Of a stretch of 11,214 nt of DNA, positions 5,883 through 11,214 are shown in pieces. Under the pieces are notes generated by a model. The model was not told the origin of the DNA, did not search any database, and worked only from the letters and a program-made list of their open reading frames with translations. Made by a program: the position numbers and the translations under genes. The DNA is taken from the NCBI GenBank assembly GCA_017880985.1, contig JADGRK010000048.1, positions 1 through 11,214 on the forward strand, given 5' to 3'. This DNA is from Rhodoferax sp. GTDB taxonomy: Bacteria > Pseudomonadota > Gammaproteobacteria > Burkholderiales > Burkholderiaceae_C. Within the stretch, counting starts at the first letter, position 1. Each line of letters begins with the position of its first letter.

Positions 5883-6791
5883 ATGATAAATGTGACTGTT
5901 GCAAACTTTGATACCGAGGTGGTTGCCGCCTCAATGCAAATCCCGGTGTTGGTGGACTTTTGGGCCCCTTGGTGTGGCCCGTGCAAAGTCGTCGGCCCAC
6001 TGCTGGAAAAGCTGGAGACGGCTTACGCCGGGCGCTTCAAGCTGGTCAAGATCGACTCCGACCAGGAGCAGGAACTCAGCCAGGCCTTTGGCGTTCGCAG
6101 CATCCCGACTTGCGTGCTGATGAGCGGGGGCAAGCCGGTGGATGGCTTCATGGGTGCTTTGCCGGAGGGCGAAATCAAGGTGTTTCTGGACAAACACCTG
6201 CCGGCTGGTGAGGTACTGGAAGCCGAGGTGACGGGTGAGACGGTGTCGGACGCGCCCGCTGAGAACGATCCTGATGCCATCCGCGAGGCCCTGCAGCAAG
6301 CCGTGCTGAAAAGCCCGGACGACGAGGAGGCCCGCTTCAACTACGTCAAACTGCTGCTACAGGAGGGGCACACGGATGAGGCCAAGGTGGCGTTCGCCCC
6401 AGTGATTGCCAAGACCGGGCTGGTACGCCGCTTCGACTCCCTGCAACGCTGGATGAATGCTATTGATTTTGCAGCTGATCGCGCTGATTTGACGGGCGCT
6501 ACAGGCGGATTTGATGCAAAGATTGTAGCAAATAAGCGCGACTTCGACGCCCGCTTCGGCAGGGCCCAATCCTTGATGGCGGCGCAACACTGGACCGGCG
6601 CCATGGACGAACTGCTGGAAATCCTGATGCGCGACAAAACTTGGGCCGACGACCTGGCACGCAAGACCTACATTGCCGTTCTGGACATCATCGAGCCGCC
6701 CAAGGTCAAAGTGGCCGACGGGCAAATTCCGCCGGTCGACCCGACGGTAGCGACGTATCGGCGCCGCCTGAGCAGCGTGGTGCTGAGCTGA
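5883..6791 (+). CDS. cnoX: CnoX/YbbN-like thioredoxin-TPR protein
   Basis: A 302-residue cytoplasmic protein. Residues 1-106 form a thioredoxin domain with FWAPWCGPC (Cys31, Cys34), the KIDSDQ segment and cis-Pro75 in RSIPT. Residues 128-302 are helical TPR-like repeats (EALQQAVLKSPDDEEARFNYVKLLLQEG; DFDARFGRAQSLMAAQHW; AMDELLEILMRD) as in the CnoX/YbbN family, which protects unfolding proteins under oxidative stress and passes them to chaperones. E. coli CnoX has lost one active-site Cys, whereas this protein keeps both, so reductase activity is expected. The ATG at 5883 starts the conserved MIxVTxxNF; a TTG at 5856 would add nine non-conserved residues. No good ribosome site is seen. An AT-rich, repeat-like patch at 6459-6521 encodes residues about 193-213. 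It diverges from purE and converges with purC, 9 nt away. Confidence 0.88.
   Translation: MINVTVANFDTEVVAASMQIPVLVDFWAPWCGPCKVVGPLLEKLETAYAGRFKLVKIDSDQEQELSQAFGVRSIPTCVLMSGGKPVDGFMGALPEGEIKVFLDKHLPAGEVLEAEVTGETVSDAPAENDPDAIREALQQAVLKSPDDEEARFNYVKLLLQEGHTDEAKVAFAPVIAKTGLVRRFDSLQRWMNAIDFAADRADLTGATGGFDAKIVANKRDFDARFGRAQSLMAAQHWTGAMDELLEILMRDKTWADDLARKTYIAVLDIIEPPKVKVADGQIPPVDPTVATYRRRLSSVVLS
6459..6521 (+). repeat. Possible degenerate dispersed repeat in the thioredoxin-TPR gene
   Basis: This stretch starts GCTATTGATTTTGCAGC and ends near GGGCGCTACAGGCGGATTT. It is more AT-rich than its surroundings and aligns without gaps to 4584-4646 (34 of 63 by hand count). The GCGCTACAGGC...TTTGAT pattern resembles a repeat recalled from Polaromonas and Rhodoferax genomes. 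In the protein it encodes a linker between TPR-like helices (AIDFAADRADLTGATGGFDA). Evidence from one window is weak. Confidence 0.3.
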
Positions 6792-6805
6792 CCTTGCGGT
6801 TCAGC
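6787..6805. terminator. Short hairpin spanning the two facing stop codons of cnoX and purC
   Basis: GCTGA at 6787-6791 pairs with TCAGC at 6801-6805, extended by CC/GG with one bulged base. It includes the thioredoxin TGA and the purC stop. There is no T-run on either side, so it may be only a weak or Rho-assisted end signal, or chance. Confidence 0.25.
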
Positions 6806-7709
6806 CCATCAACCGCGTCAGTGCTTCCTGGTATTTGGCGGCAGTCCTGGCGATCACTTCATTGGGCACACGCGGCGCCGGTGGGGTCTTGTTCCAGGGC
6901 CTGCCGTTGACCTGAACCTGCTCCAGCCAGTCGCGCACAAACTGCTTGTCAAAACTGGGCGGGTTGATGCCTTCCTGGTAGCTCTCGGCCGGCCAGAAGC
7001 GTGAGGAGTCGGGCGTCAGCACCTCGTCCATCAGCGTCAAGGTGCCTTGCGCATCCAGACCAAACTCAAACTTGGTGTCGGCAATGATGATGCCTTTTCG
7101 GGCGGCGATGTCACTGGCCGCCTGGTAGAGCGCAATGCTGATGTCGCGCATGCGAGTGGCCAGATCCAGGCCAACCAACTCAACCGTTTGTTCAAACGTG
7201 ATATTTTCGTCATGATCGCCCGCCGGGGCTTTGGCAGCGGGCGTGTAGATCGGTGTCGGCAACTTGGAAGCGTTCTGCAAACCTGCGGGCAGTTTGACGC
7301 CGCAGACCGCGCCGTTTTGCTGGTATTCATTCCAGCCGCTGCCTGCCAGGTAGCCGCGCACCACTGCTTCCACCGGCAGCGGTTTGAGGCGCTTGACCAA
7401 CATCGAACGACCCACCACTTGCGCTACTTCAGAGGCAGTGACCACGCTCTCGGGCGCGTCGCCAGTCAGGTGAATCGGGCAGATGTTCAAGCCATTCGGG
7501 CCGAGCTTGTCAAACCAGAACAGCGCCATCTTCGTCAGCAGCGCGCCCTTGCCGGGAATCGGCTCGCCCATGATGACGTCAAAGGCGCTCAGGCGGTCGC
7601 TGGCGACCATCAGGATGCGGTCGTCGCCGACCGCGTAGTTGTCGCGCACCTTGCCACGCGCCAGCAGGGGCAGGGAGGTGAGTGTGGAGGTGTGCAGGGC
7701 AGTAGTCAT
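6801..7709 (-). CDS. purC: Phosphoribosylaminoimidazole-succinocarboxamide synthase (SAICAR synthase)
   Basis: PurC joins CAIR, the PurE product, to aspartate with ATP to form SAICAR. From the ATG at 7709 the protein has 302 residues, near the length usual for the yeast-like form common in Burkholderiales. Motifs: RGKVRDNY (18-25) for ATP binding, ASDRLSAFD (36-44), VRGYLAGSGW (117-126), and DEVLTPDSSRFW (228-239). A GTG at 7784 is also in frame, but its 25 extra residues are not family-like and would run back into the putative terminator hairpin at 7770-7790. No strong Shine-Dalgarno precedes 7709. It lies 107 nt downstream of fba on the same strand and converges with the thioredoxin gene. 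It is separate from the purEK operon but serves the next step of the same pathway. Confidence 0.95.
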   Translation of the reverse strand: MTTALHTSTLTSLPLLARGKVRDNYAVGDDRILMVASDRLSAFDVIMGEPIPGKGALLTKMALFWFDKLGPNGLNICPIHLTGDAPESVVTASEVAQVVGRSMLVKRLKPLPVEAVVRGYLAGSGWNEYQQNGAVCGVKLPAGLQNASKLPTPIYTPAAKAPAGDHDENITFEQTVELVGLDLATRMRDISIALYQAASDIAARKGIIIADTKFEFGLDAQGTLTLMDEVLTPDSSRFWPAESYQEGINPPSFDKQFVRDWLEQVQVNGRPWNKTPPAPRVPNEVIARTAAKYQEALTRLMG

Positions 7710-7769
7710 ATCGGGGCAATCAAAGCGTAGAGGACGTTTGAGGACATAGTGGTTGAAACAAAGGACCCG

Positions 7770-7790
7770 CTGCGGTGCTTTCACCGGCAG
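7770..7790 (-). terminator. Possible intrinsic terminator after fba
   Basis: Read on the minus strand, CTGCCGGTG (7790-7782), the loop AAAG and CACCGCAG (7777-7770) form an 8-pair stem with one bulge. A moderately T-rich tract (CCTTTGTTT) follows about five bases later. It lies 26 nt after the fba stop and before purC, so it could separate or attenuate the two genes. The T-tract is interrupted, hence moderate confidence. Confidence 0.4.
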
Positions 7791-7816
7791 CGCGCCCTGA
7801 TTATCGCAATGACAGA

Positions 7817-8881
7817 TCAGTTGACGACTTGCGCCAGCTCACCGCGCGCATATTGCCCAGCCACCACCTGTAGGCTGTGGCCCTTGATCTTGGCGCCCTG
7901 GCCTTCGCAGCCAAACTGAATGTAGCGCTGCTTGCACAGGGCTTTGGCAGCTTCGCGCGCCGGTTTGAGCCAATCACGGGCGTCAAACTTTTCAGGGTTC
8001 TCGAACAGGTACTTGCGCACGGCACCGGTCATGGCCAGACGAATGTCGGTGTCGATATTGATCTTGCGCACGCCAAATTGAATCGCTTTCTGGATTTCTT
8101 CGACCGGCACGCCATAGGTCTCTTTCATGTTGCCGCCATACTGGCGAATGATGGCCAGCAGTTCTTGCGGCACGCTGCTGGAGCCGTGCATCACCAGATG
8201 GGTATTGGGAATGCGGCGGTTAATCTCTTTGACGCGTTCAATCGCCAGAATATCGCCAGTGGGCTTGCGCGTGAACTTGTAGGCGCCGTGGCTGGTGCCA
8301 ATGGCAATGGCGAGCGCGTCGAGCTGGGTGCGTTTGACAAAGTCGGCCGCCTGCTCGGGGTCGGTGAGCAACTGATCGCGCGTCATGGTGGACTCGGTGC
8401 CGTGGCCGTCTTCCTTGTCACCCTTCATGGTTTCCAGTGAGCCCAGGCAGCCGAGTTCGCCCTCTACGGTGACACCCACCGCGTGCGCCGTGTCCACCAC
8501 CTTGCGTGTCACATCGGCGTTGTAGTCATAGCTCGAAATGGTTTTGCCGTCGCTCATGAGGGAGCCATCCATCATGACCGAGCTAAAGCCGAGCTTGATC
8601 GCGCCCTGGCAGACGTCGGGGCTTTGGCCATGGTCCTGGTGCATCACCAGCGGGATGTGCGGATAGGATTCGATGGCGGCCAGGATCAAGTGCTTGATAA
8701 AAGCCTCACCGGCATACTTGCGCGCGCCTGCGCTGGCCTGCAGGATGACCGGTGCGCCGACCTCATCGGCGGCCGACATGACGGCCTGCACCTGCTCCAG
8801 ATTGTTGACGTTGAAGGCGGGAATACCGTAGCCGTTGACGGCCGCGTGGTCGAGCAGTTCGCGCATTGAAACAAGAGCCAT
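7817..8881 (-). CDS. fba: Class II fructose-bisphosphate aldolase
   Basis: Zinc-dependent aldolase that reversibly splits fructose 1,6-bisphosphate into dihydroxyacetone phosphate and glyceraldehyde 3-phosphate, in glycolysis, gluconeogenesis and, in autotrophs, the Calvin cycle. 354 residues from the ATG at 8881. Motifs: NVNNLEQ (24-30), HQDHG (81-85, with Asp83 and zinc ligand His84), VEGELG (139-144), GTSHGAYK (195-202, zinc ligand His198), MHGSSS (231-236, zinc ligand His232) and the phosphate/substrate segment KINIDTDIR (273-281). The length fits the roughly 350-residue form common in proteobacteria. A longer reading to 8926 is rejected because an AAGGA lies 6-7 nt before 8881 and MALVSMRELLDHA is the family start. 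It stands upstream of purC and downstream of pyk on the same strand, with a divergent two-gene insert between fba and pyk. Confidence 0.95.
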   Translation of the reverse strand: MALVSMRELLDHAAVNGYGIPAFNVNNLEQVQAVMSAADEVGAPVILQASAGARKYAGEAFIKHLILAAIESYPHIPLVMHQDHGQSPDVCQGAIKLGFSSVMMDGSLMSDGKTISSYDYNADVTRKVVDTAHAVGVTVEGELGCLGSLETMKGDKEDGHGTESTMTRDQLLTDPEQAADFVKRTQLDALAIAIGTSHGAYKFTRKPTGDILAIERVKEINRRIPNTHLVMHGSSSVPQELLAIIRQYGGNMKETYGVPVEEIQKAIQFGVRKINIDTDIRLAMTGAVRKYLFENPEKFDARDWLKPAREAAKALCKQRYIQFGCEGQGAKIKGHSLQVVAGQYARGELAQVVN

Positions 8882-8887
8882 GATGTG

Positions 8888-8893
8888 TCCTTG
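8888..8893 (-). promoter_or_regulatory. Ribosome binding site of fba
   Basis: On the minus strand CAAGGA (8893-8888) stands six bases before the ATG at 8881. It decides the start over the in-frame upstream ATG at 8926. Confidence 0.7.
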
Positions 8894-8900
8894 AAAGTTT

Positions 8901-8931
8901 GGTAACCGATTTGTAACCGATATCAATTTTA
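8901..8931 (-). promoter_or_regulatory. Tandem 9-bp direct repeat and -10-like element in the fba leader/promoter
   Basis: The 9-mer GTAACCGAT occurs at 8902-8910 and again at 8913-8921, start to start 11 bp, about one helical turn. On the minus strand, the direction of fba, a -10-like TAAAAT (8931-8926, 5/6 to TATAAT) lies just upstream of the pair. If that -10 is real, the repeats sit at or just after the start site, a position suited to a repressor. No good -35 could be fixed. The repeat is seen directly; its role is inference. Confidence 0.4.
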
Positions 8932-8976
8932 GCGGTGCGCCAGGGTCACAAATTCGATCACCCCCTCGATTCGTCC

Positions 8977-8998
8977 TTAAGTCGGGCTTAATTTGACA
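8977..8998 (+). promoter_or_regulatory. Consensus -35 hexamer and small inverted repeat upstream of the PepSY gene
   Basis: TTGACA at 8993-8998 is a perfect sigma-70 -35 hexamer in the direction of the gene starting at 9037, but no good -10 is found 16-18 bp downstream. TTAAG-TCGGG-CTTAA (8977-8991) is a 5-bp inverted repeat next to it and might be an operator. Both are short and could be chance. Confidence 0.3.
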
Positions 8999-9036
8999 GG
9001 ATCAGAATAAACTCTTTCCCACACCACCATCCGATC

Positions 9037-9390
9037 ATGAAATTCTCAACCACTCAGCTGGTGAGCTTGCTCGTCCTGCTGCCCGGCCTGGCGTTGGCAC
9101 AAGGCAGCACAGCCGCCAAAGCACCCATGAAACCCCTTGCCGCCTCAGCGCCGGCCGGCTTCAGCCGCGAGAAGGTCTCTGACATTTGCACCACAGCCCC
9201 GCGCAGCGAATGGCTCACCCAGGACGAAATGAAGTTGCTGGCTGAGCACCGCGGCTACCGCATCAAGACCTTCAAGGTAGCCAGGGGCGACTGCTATGAG
9301 GTCTATGGCTTTGACCGCGAAGGCCGCATCGTCGAGGCCTATTTCAACCCTGCGACCTCAAGACTGGTGCGGCAAAACATTGCAAAATAG
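9037..9390 (+). CDS. Secreted PepSY-domain protein
   Basis: A 117-residue protein with a clear Sec signal peptide (residues 1-21, cleavage after ALA) and a Pro/Ala-rich linker. A compact C-terminal domain follows: SEWLTQDEMKLLAEHRGYRIKTFKV, then GDCYEVYGFDREGRIVEAYFNP and RLVRQNIAK. The helix-strand-strand order and the YEVY...G+xVEAYF pattern match the PepSY-like family (PepSY_2 type), which is periplasmic, binds or inhibits partners, and has no enzymatic role. Two cysteines (C51, C86) could form a disulfide in the periplasm. No Shine-Dalgarno is visible at the ATG (9037). It diverges from fba across 155 bp, and its 3' end overlaps the likely start of the membrane cyclase, so the pair is probably coupled. 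The partner is unknown. Confidence 0.75.
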   Translation: MKFSTTQLVSLLVLLPGLALAQGSTAAKAPMKPLAASAPAGFSREKVSDICTTAPRSEWLTQDEMKLLAEHRGYRIKTFKVARGDCYEVYGFDREGRIVEAYFNPATSRLVRQNIAK

Positions 9391-10645
9391 CCCGCTGTCG
9401 GGGTCCGTCACGGCCTCCCCTGGACGCCGGACGGCGGATTCTCTGGACAGAAAAGTCAACGCCACGCTGCAAGGCTCCTGGCTGGGCCTGTTTCTGACCG
9501 AGCTTTTTGAGGGTGTCGGCCAACTCGCGCTGTTTCTGTTACTGCTGGAAGCCATTTGGGAGGGCAGCGCCAGTTGGGTCAAGCCCGATGTCTATGTGCT
9601 CACGGTGATGGCGCTGGGACAAAGCGCGTGGTTGGCCTGGCGCAGGCTCAGGGGGTTGACCCAGCCCTGGTGGAGTCAGCTGGTCGGCCTGGTGTTTTAT
9701 GCGCTGGTGGAATCCCTGATAGAAGGTGCCTCGTTTTTCGTCAAGCCCAAACACGTGACCTTTGGGGTCTTGATGCTGGTCTATGCCTGGGGTGCCGCAC
9801 TGGAGGGGCGCAGCCAGCAACCCAAAGCAGCCCTGGCGGGCATTTTTCTTTCGCGTACTGCGCAGGGGCTGGGACCGCTTCTCTTTTACCTGGCACTCGA
9901 TCTCAAAGGTGAATCGTGGCTGCAGGGCGTTTCCGGATTTTTCGATTCTGCTGCGCACACTTTTTTGTTGGCACTTGCGATCACCCAGGTTGGCGCACTG
10001 ATCTCATTGGCGCTGGTGACACGCCGACAGAAACAGGTGATTGTCGAGCTGCTTGATCAGCTCAAGACCTTGTCACGCTGGGGCTTTGGCAACCGGGTGG
10101 TAGAAGCGGTGCTGAGCGACAGCGGCTCCCAAGCTGCGATCCGGGTCGAACGCGCCATCGGCTTCATCGACATCCGTGGTTTCACGGCCTGGAGCGAAAC
10201 CCATCCGCCCGAAGAAGTGATCGGCATGCTCAACCGCTTTTATGCAGCCGTGCTGGAGGCCTGTGCCGGCAAGTTGATCAAATCCAAAATGAGTGGTGAC
10301 GAGGTGTTGCTGGTGCTTGAGGCAGACGGCAACGCCCTGCCCATCATGCAGGCCGCCTTGCGCGCGACAATCAACGCGGTGCAGCCATCGCAACTCTCGG
10401 CTGGCGCCGGGCTCTGGATCGGACCTGTGGTGGAAGGGTTTTTTGGTGCTCAGGAGGCGCCGGTGCACGATGTGATTGGCGACACCGTCAACACCGCCAA
10501 GCGCCTATGCGACCATGCACAAGCTGGCCAGTTGCTGGCGGGTCCGCCTGAAAGCCTGCCAGACAGCATGGCGCCGCGAACCAGCATCCATGCCAAGGGC
10601 AAGCATCAACCGGTGCTGGCGGCGCTCTACCGGGCTGATCTCTAA
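9380..10645 (+). CDS. Membrane-bound class III adenylyl cyclase with a six-helix N-terminal domain
   Basis: Numbered from the TTG at 9380 (421 aa). About six hydrophobic helices (near 35-59, 70-88, 99-120, 126-142, 150-173, 188-214) are followed by an amphipathic linker and a C-terminal class III cyclase domain: FIDIRGFT with metal Asp264, KMSGDEVLLVL with Lys303 and metal Asp307, and HDVIGDTVNTAKRL with Asp364, transition-state Asn371 and Arg375. All canonical catalytic positions are present, and the Lys/Asp pair at the base-binding site favours ATP, so cAMP synthesis is expected. The membrane domain is not one I can name (not HAMP, CHASE or MASE by eye). Start uncertain: an ATG at 9296 or 9305 is in frame, but its first 28 codons are the shadow of the conserved PepSY region; TTG 9380 overlaps the PepSY stop by 11 nt. 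It converges with pyk. Confidence 0.82.
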   Translation: MQNSPLSGSVTASPGRRTADSLDRKVNATLQGSWLGLFLTELFEGVGQLALFLLLLEAIWEGSASWVKPDVYVLTVMALGQSAWLAWRRLRGLTQPWWSQLVGLVFYALVESLIEGASFFVKPKHVTFGVLMLVYAWGAALEGRSQQPKAALAGIFLSRTAQGLGPLLFYLALDLKGESWLQGVSGFFDSAAHTFLLALAITQVGALISLALVTRRQKQVIVELLDQLKTLSRWGFGNRVVEAVLSDSGSQAAIRVERAIGFIDIRGFTAWSETHPPEEVIGMLNRFYAAVLEACAGKLIKSKMSGDEVLLVLEADGNALPIMQAALRATINAVQPSQLSAGAGLWIGPVVEGFFGAQEAPVHDVIGDTVNTAKRLCDHAQAGQLLAGPPESLPDSMAPRTSIHAKGKHQPVLAALYRADL

Positions 10646-10708
10646 TCAGTTGAGGACAGAGCAACTTCATTCGCGTCGCTCATGTAAATTGGACGGTCCC
10701 GCAACCTA

Positions 10709-11214
10709 TCAGGATACCCGGCATATTTTGAGCATGTTGGTGCCGCCGGGCGATCCCATCGGCTCGCCGCAAGTGATGGCATAGACGTCGCCACTTTGGA
10801 CAATGCCACGGATTTTCAAATCGCTCTCGGCTTCACGAAGTGCCGTGTCACGGTCAGCGCTGGTATCAATAAACAGTGGCCGCACATTGCGGTACAGCGT
10901 CATCTTGCGCTGCGTGGCCACTTTGGAGGTGAGTGCATAAATCGGCACCTTGATCAGGTGCCGACTCATCCACAGCGCGGTCGATCCGCTGTCGGTCATG
11001 GCCACAATCGCCTTCGCGCCCAGGTGATGTGCCGTAAACAAGGCGCCCATGGCAATCGACTGGTCAATGCGACTGAAGGTCTTGCCGGTGAAATCCGCCT
11101 CCAGCTTGAAGCTCTCGCCGCCTTCGGCGGCATGACAGATTTTGGCCATCTCAATCACGGTTTCCAAAGGGTATTTACCGGCTGCGGTCTCGGCTGACAG
11201 CATCACGGCATCGG
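10709..11214 (-). CDS. pyk: Pyruvate kinase, C-terminal part
   Basis: The gene enters from the right edge; about 168 C-terminal residues are seen, beginning DAVMLSAETAAGKYP, the conserved end of the catalytic barrel. The C-terminal allosteric domain follows, with GAKAIVAMTDSGSTALWMSRH, VPIYALTSKVATQRKMTLYRNV and the closing GSPGGTNMLKICRV. Pyruvate kinase converts phosphoenolpyruvate and ADP to pyruvate and ATP. No frameshift is seen; the start lies outside the window. It converges with the cyclase gene across 63 bp (10646-10708), in which I see no clear terminator hairpin. It is on the same strand as fba and purC, consistent with a loose glycolysis/purine cluster interrupted by the divergent PepSY-cyclase pair. 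Confidence 0.95.
   Translation of the reverse strand, partial: DAVMLSAETAAGKYPLETVIEMAKICHAAEGGESFKLEADFTGKTFSRIDQSIAMGALFTAHHLGAKAIVAMTDSGSTALWMSRHLIKVPIYALTSKVATQRKMTLYRNVRPLFIDTSADRDTALREAESDLKIRGIVQSGDVYAITCGEPMGSPGGTNMLKICRVS

Noticed and set aside
10646..10708. Possible terminator between the cyclase and pyk
   Set aside because: Only scattered short complementary stretches are present, with no stem followed by a T-run.
1..11214. CRISPR array, tRNA or rRNA gene, insertion sequence with transposase, prophage or defence genes
   Set aside because: Reading both strands shows no regularly spaced identical repeats, no tRNA- or rRNA-like sequence and no transposase, integrase or phage proteins. 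Apart from the small palindromes the region is ordinary chromosomal backbone.

Overview
The window reads as chromosomal DNA of a GC-rich betaproteobacterium of the order Burkholderiales, most likely a Comamonadaceae relative (Rhodoferax/Polaromonas type). The protein families, the clustering of pyk, fba, purC, purE, purK and a Sua5-type gene, and dispersed repeats recalled from that family point this way; the assignment is inference, since no rRNA or other marker gene is present.

Layout. 1-105 (+) is the tail of a SemiSWEET/PQ-loop membrane protein. 106-266 is a regulatory region with a near-consensus FNR/Anr box. 267-2969 (+) is an apparent two-gene unit: a lipoprotein SGNH/GDSL esterase with an internally triplicated Ala-rich segment, then an OmpW-family outer membrane protein. 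Facing it is a minus-strand purine operon: purE (5838-5341), purK (5344-4070, ATGA overlap) and a Sua5-type threonylcarbamoyl-AMP synthase (ending at 2970), whose stop codon abuts the ompW stop. A CnoX/YbbN-like thioredoxin-TPR protein (5883-6791, +) diverges from purE. purC (7709-6801, -) and class II fba (8881-7817, -) follow. A PepSY-domain secreted protein and a six-helix membrane class III adenylyl cyclase (9037-10645, +) diverge from fba, and the 3' part of pyk (-) closes the window.

The genes combine de novo purine synthesis (PurE, PurK and PurC act on consecutive steps), glycolysis/gluconeogenesis (Fba, Pyk), tRNA t6A modification and envelope functions. The FNR box suggests that the esterase-OmpW pair responds to oxygen.

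The most unusual feature is a pair of related palindromic elements of about 75 bp, inserted in frame in two adjacent genes of one operon (sua5 at 3587-3659, purK at 4240-4315). Both are read in the same phase and give similar peptide inserts (GQ[IV]PI ... K[VL][ED]SDP). They look like members of a dispersed REP-like family that tolerates being translated, comparable in concept to Rickettsia palindromic elements. Two weaker, mutually similar AT-rich segments lie in purK (4584-4646) and in the thioredoxin gene (6459-6521).
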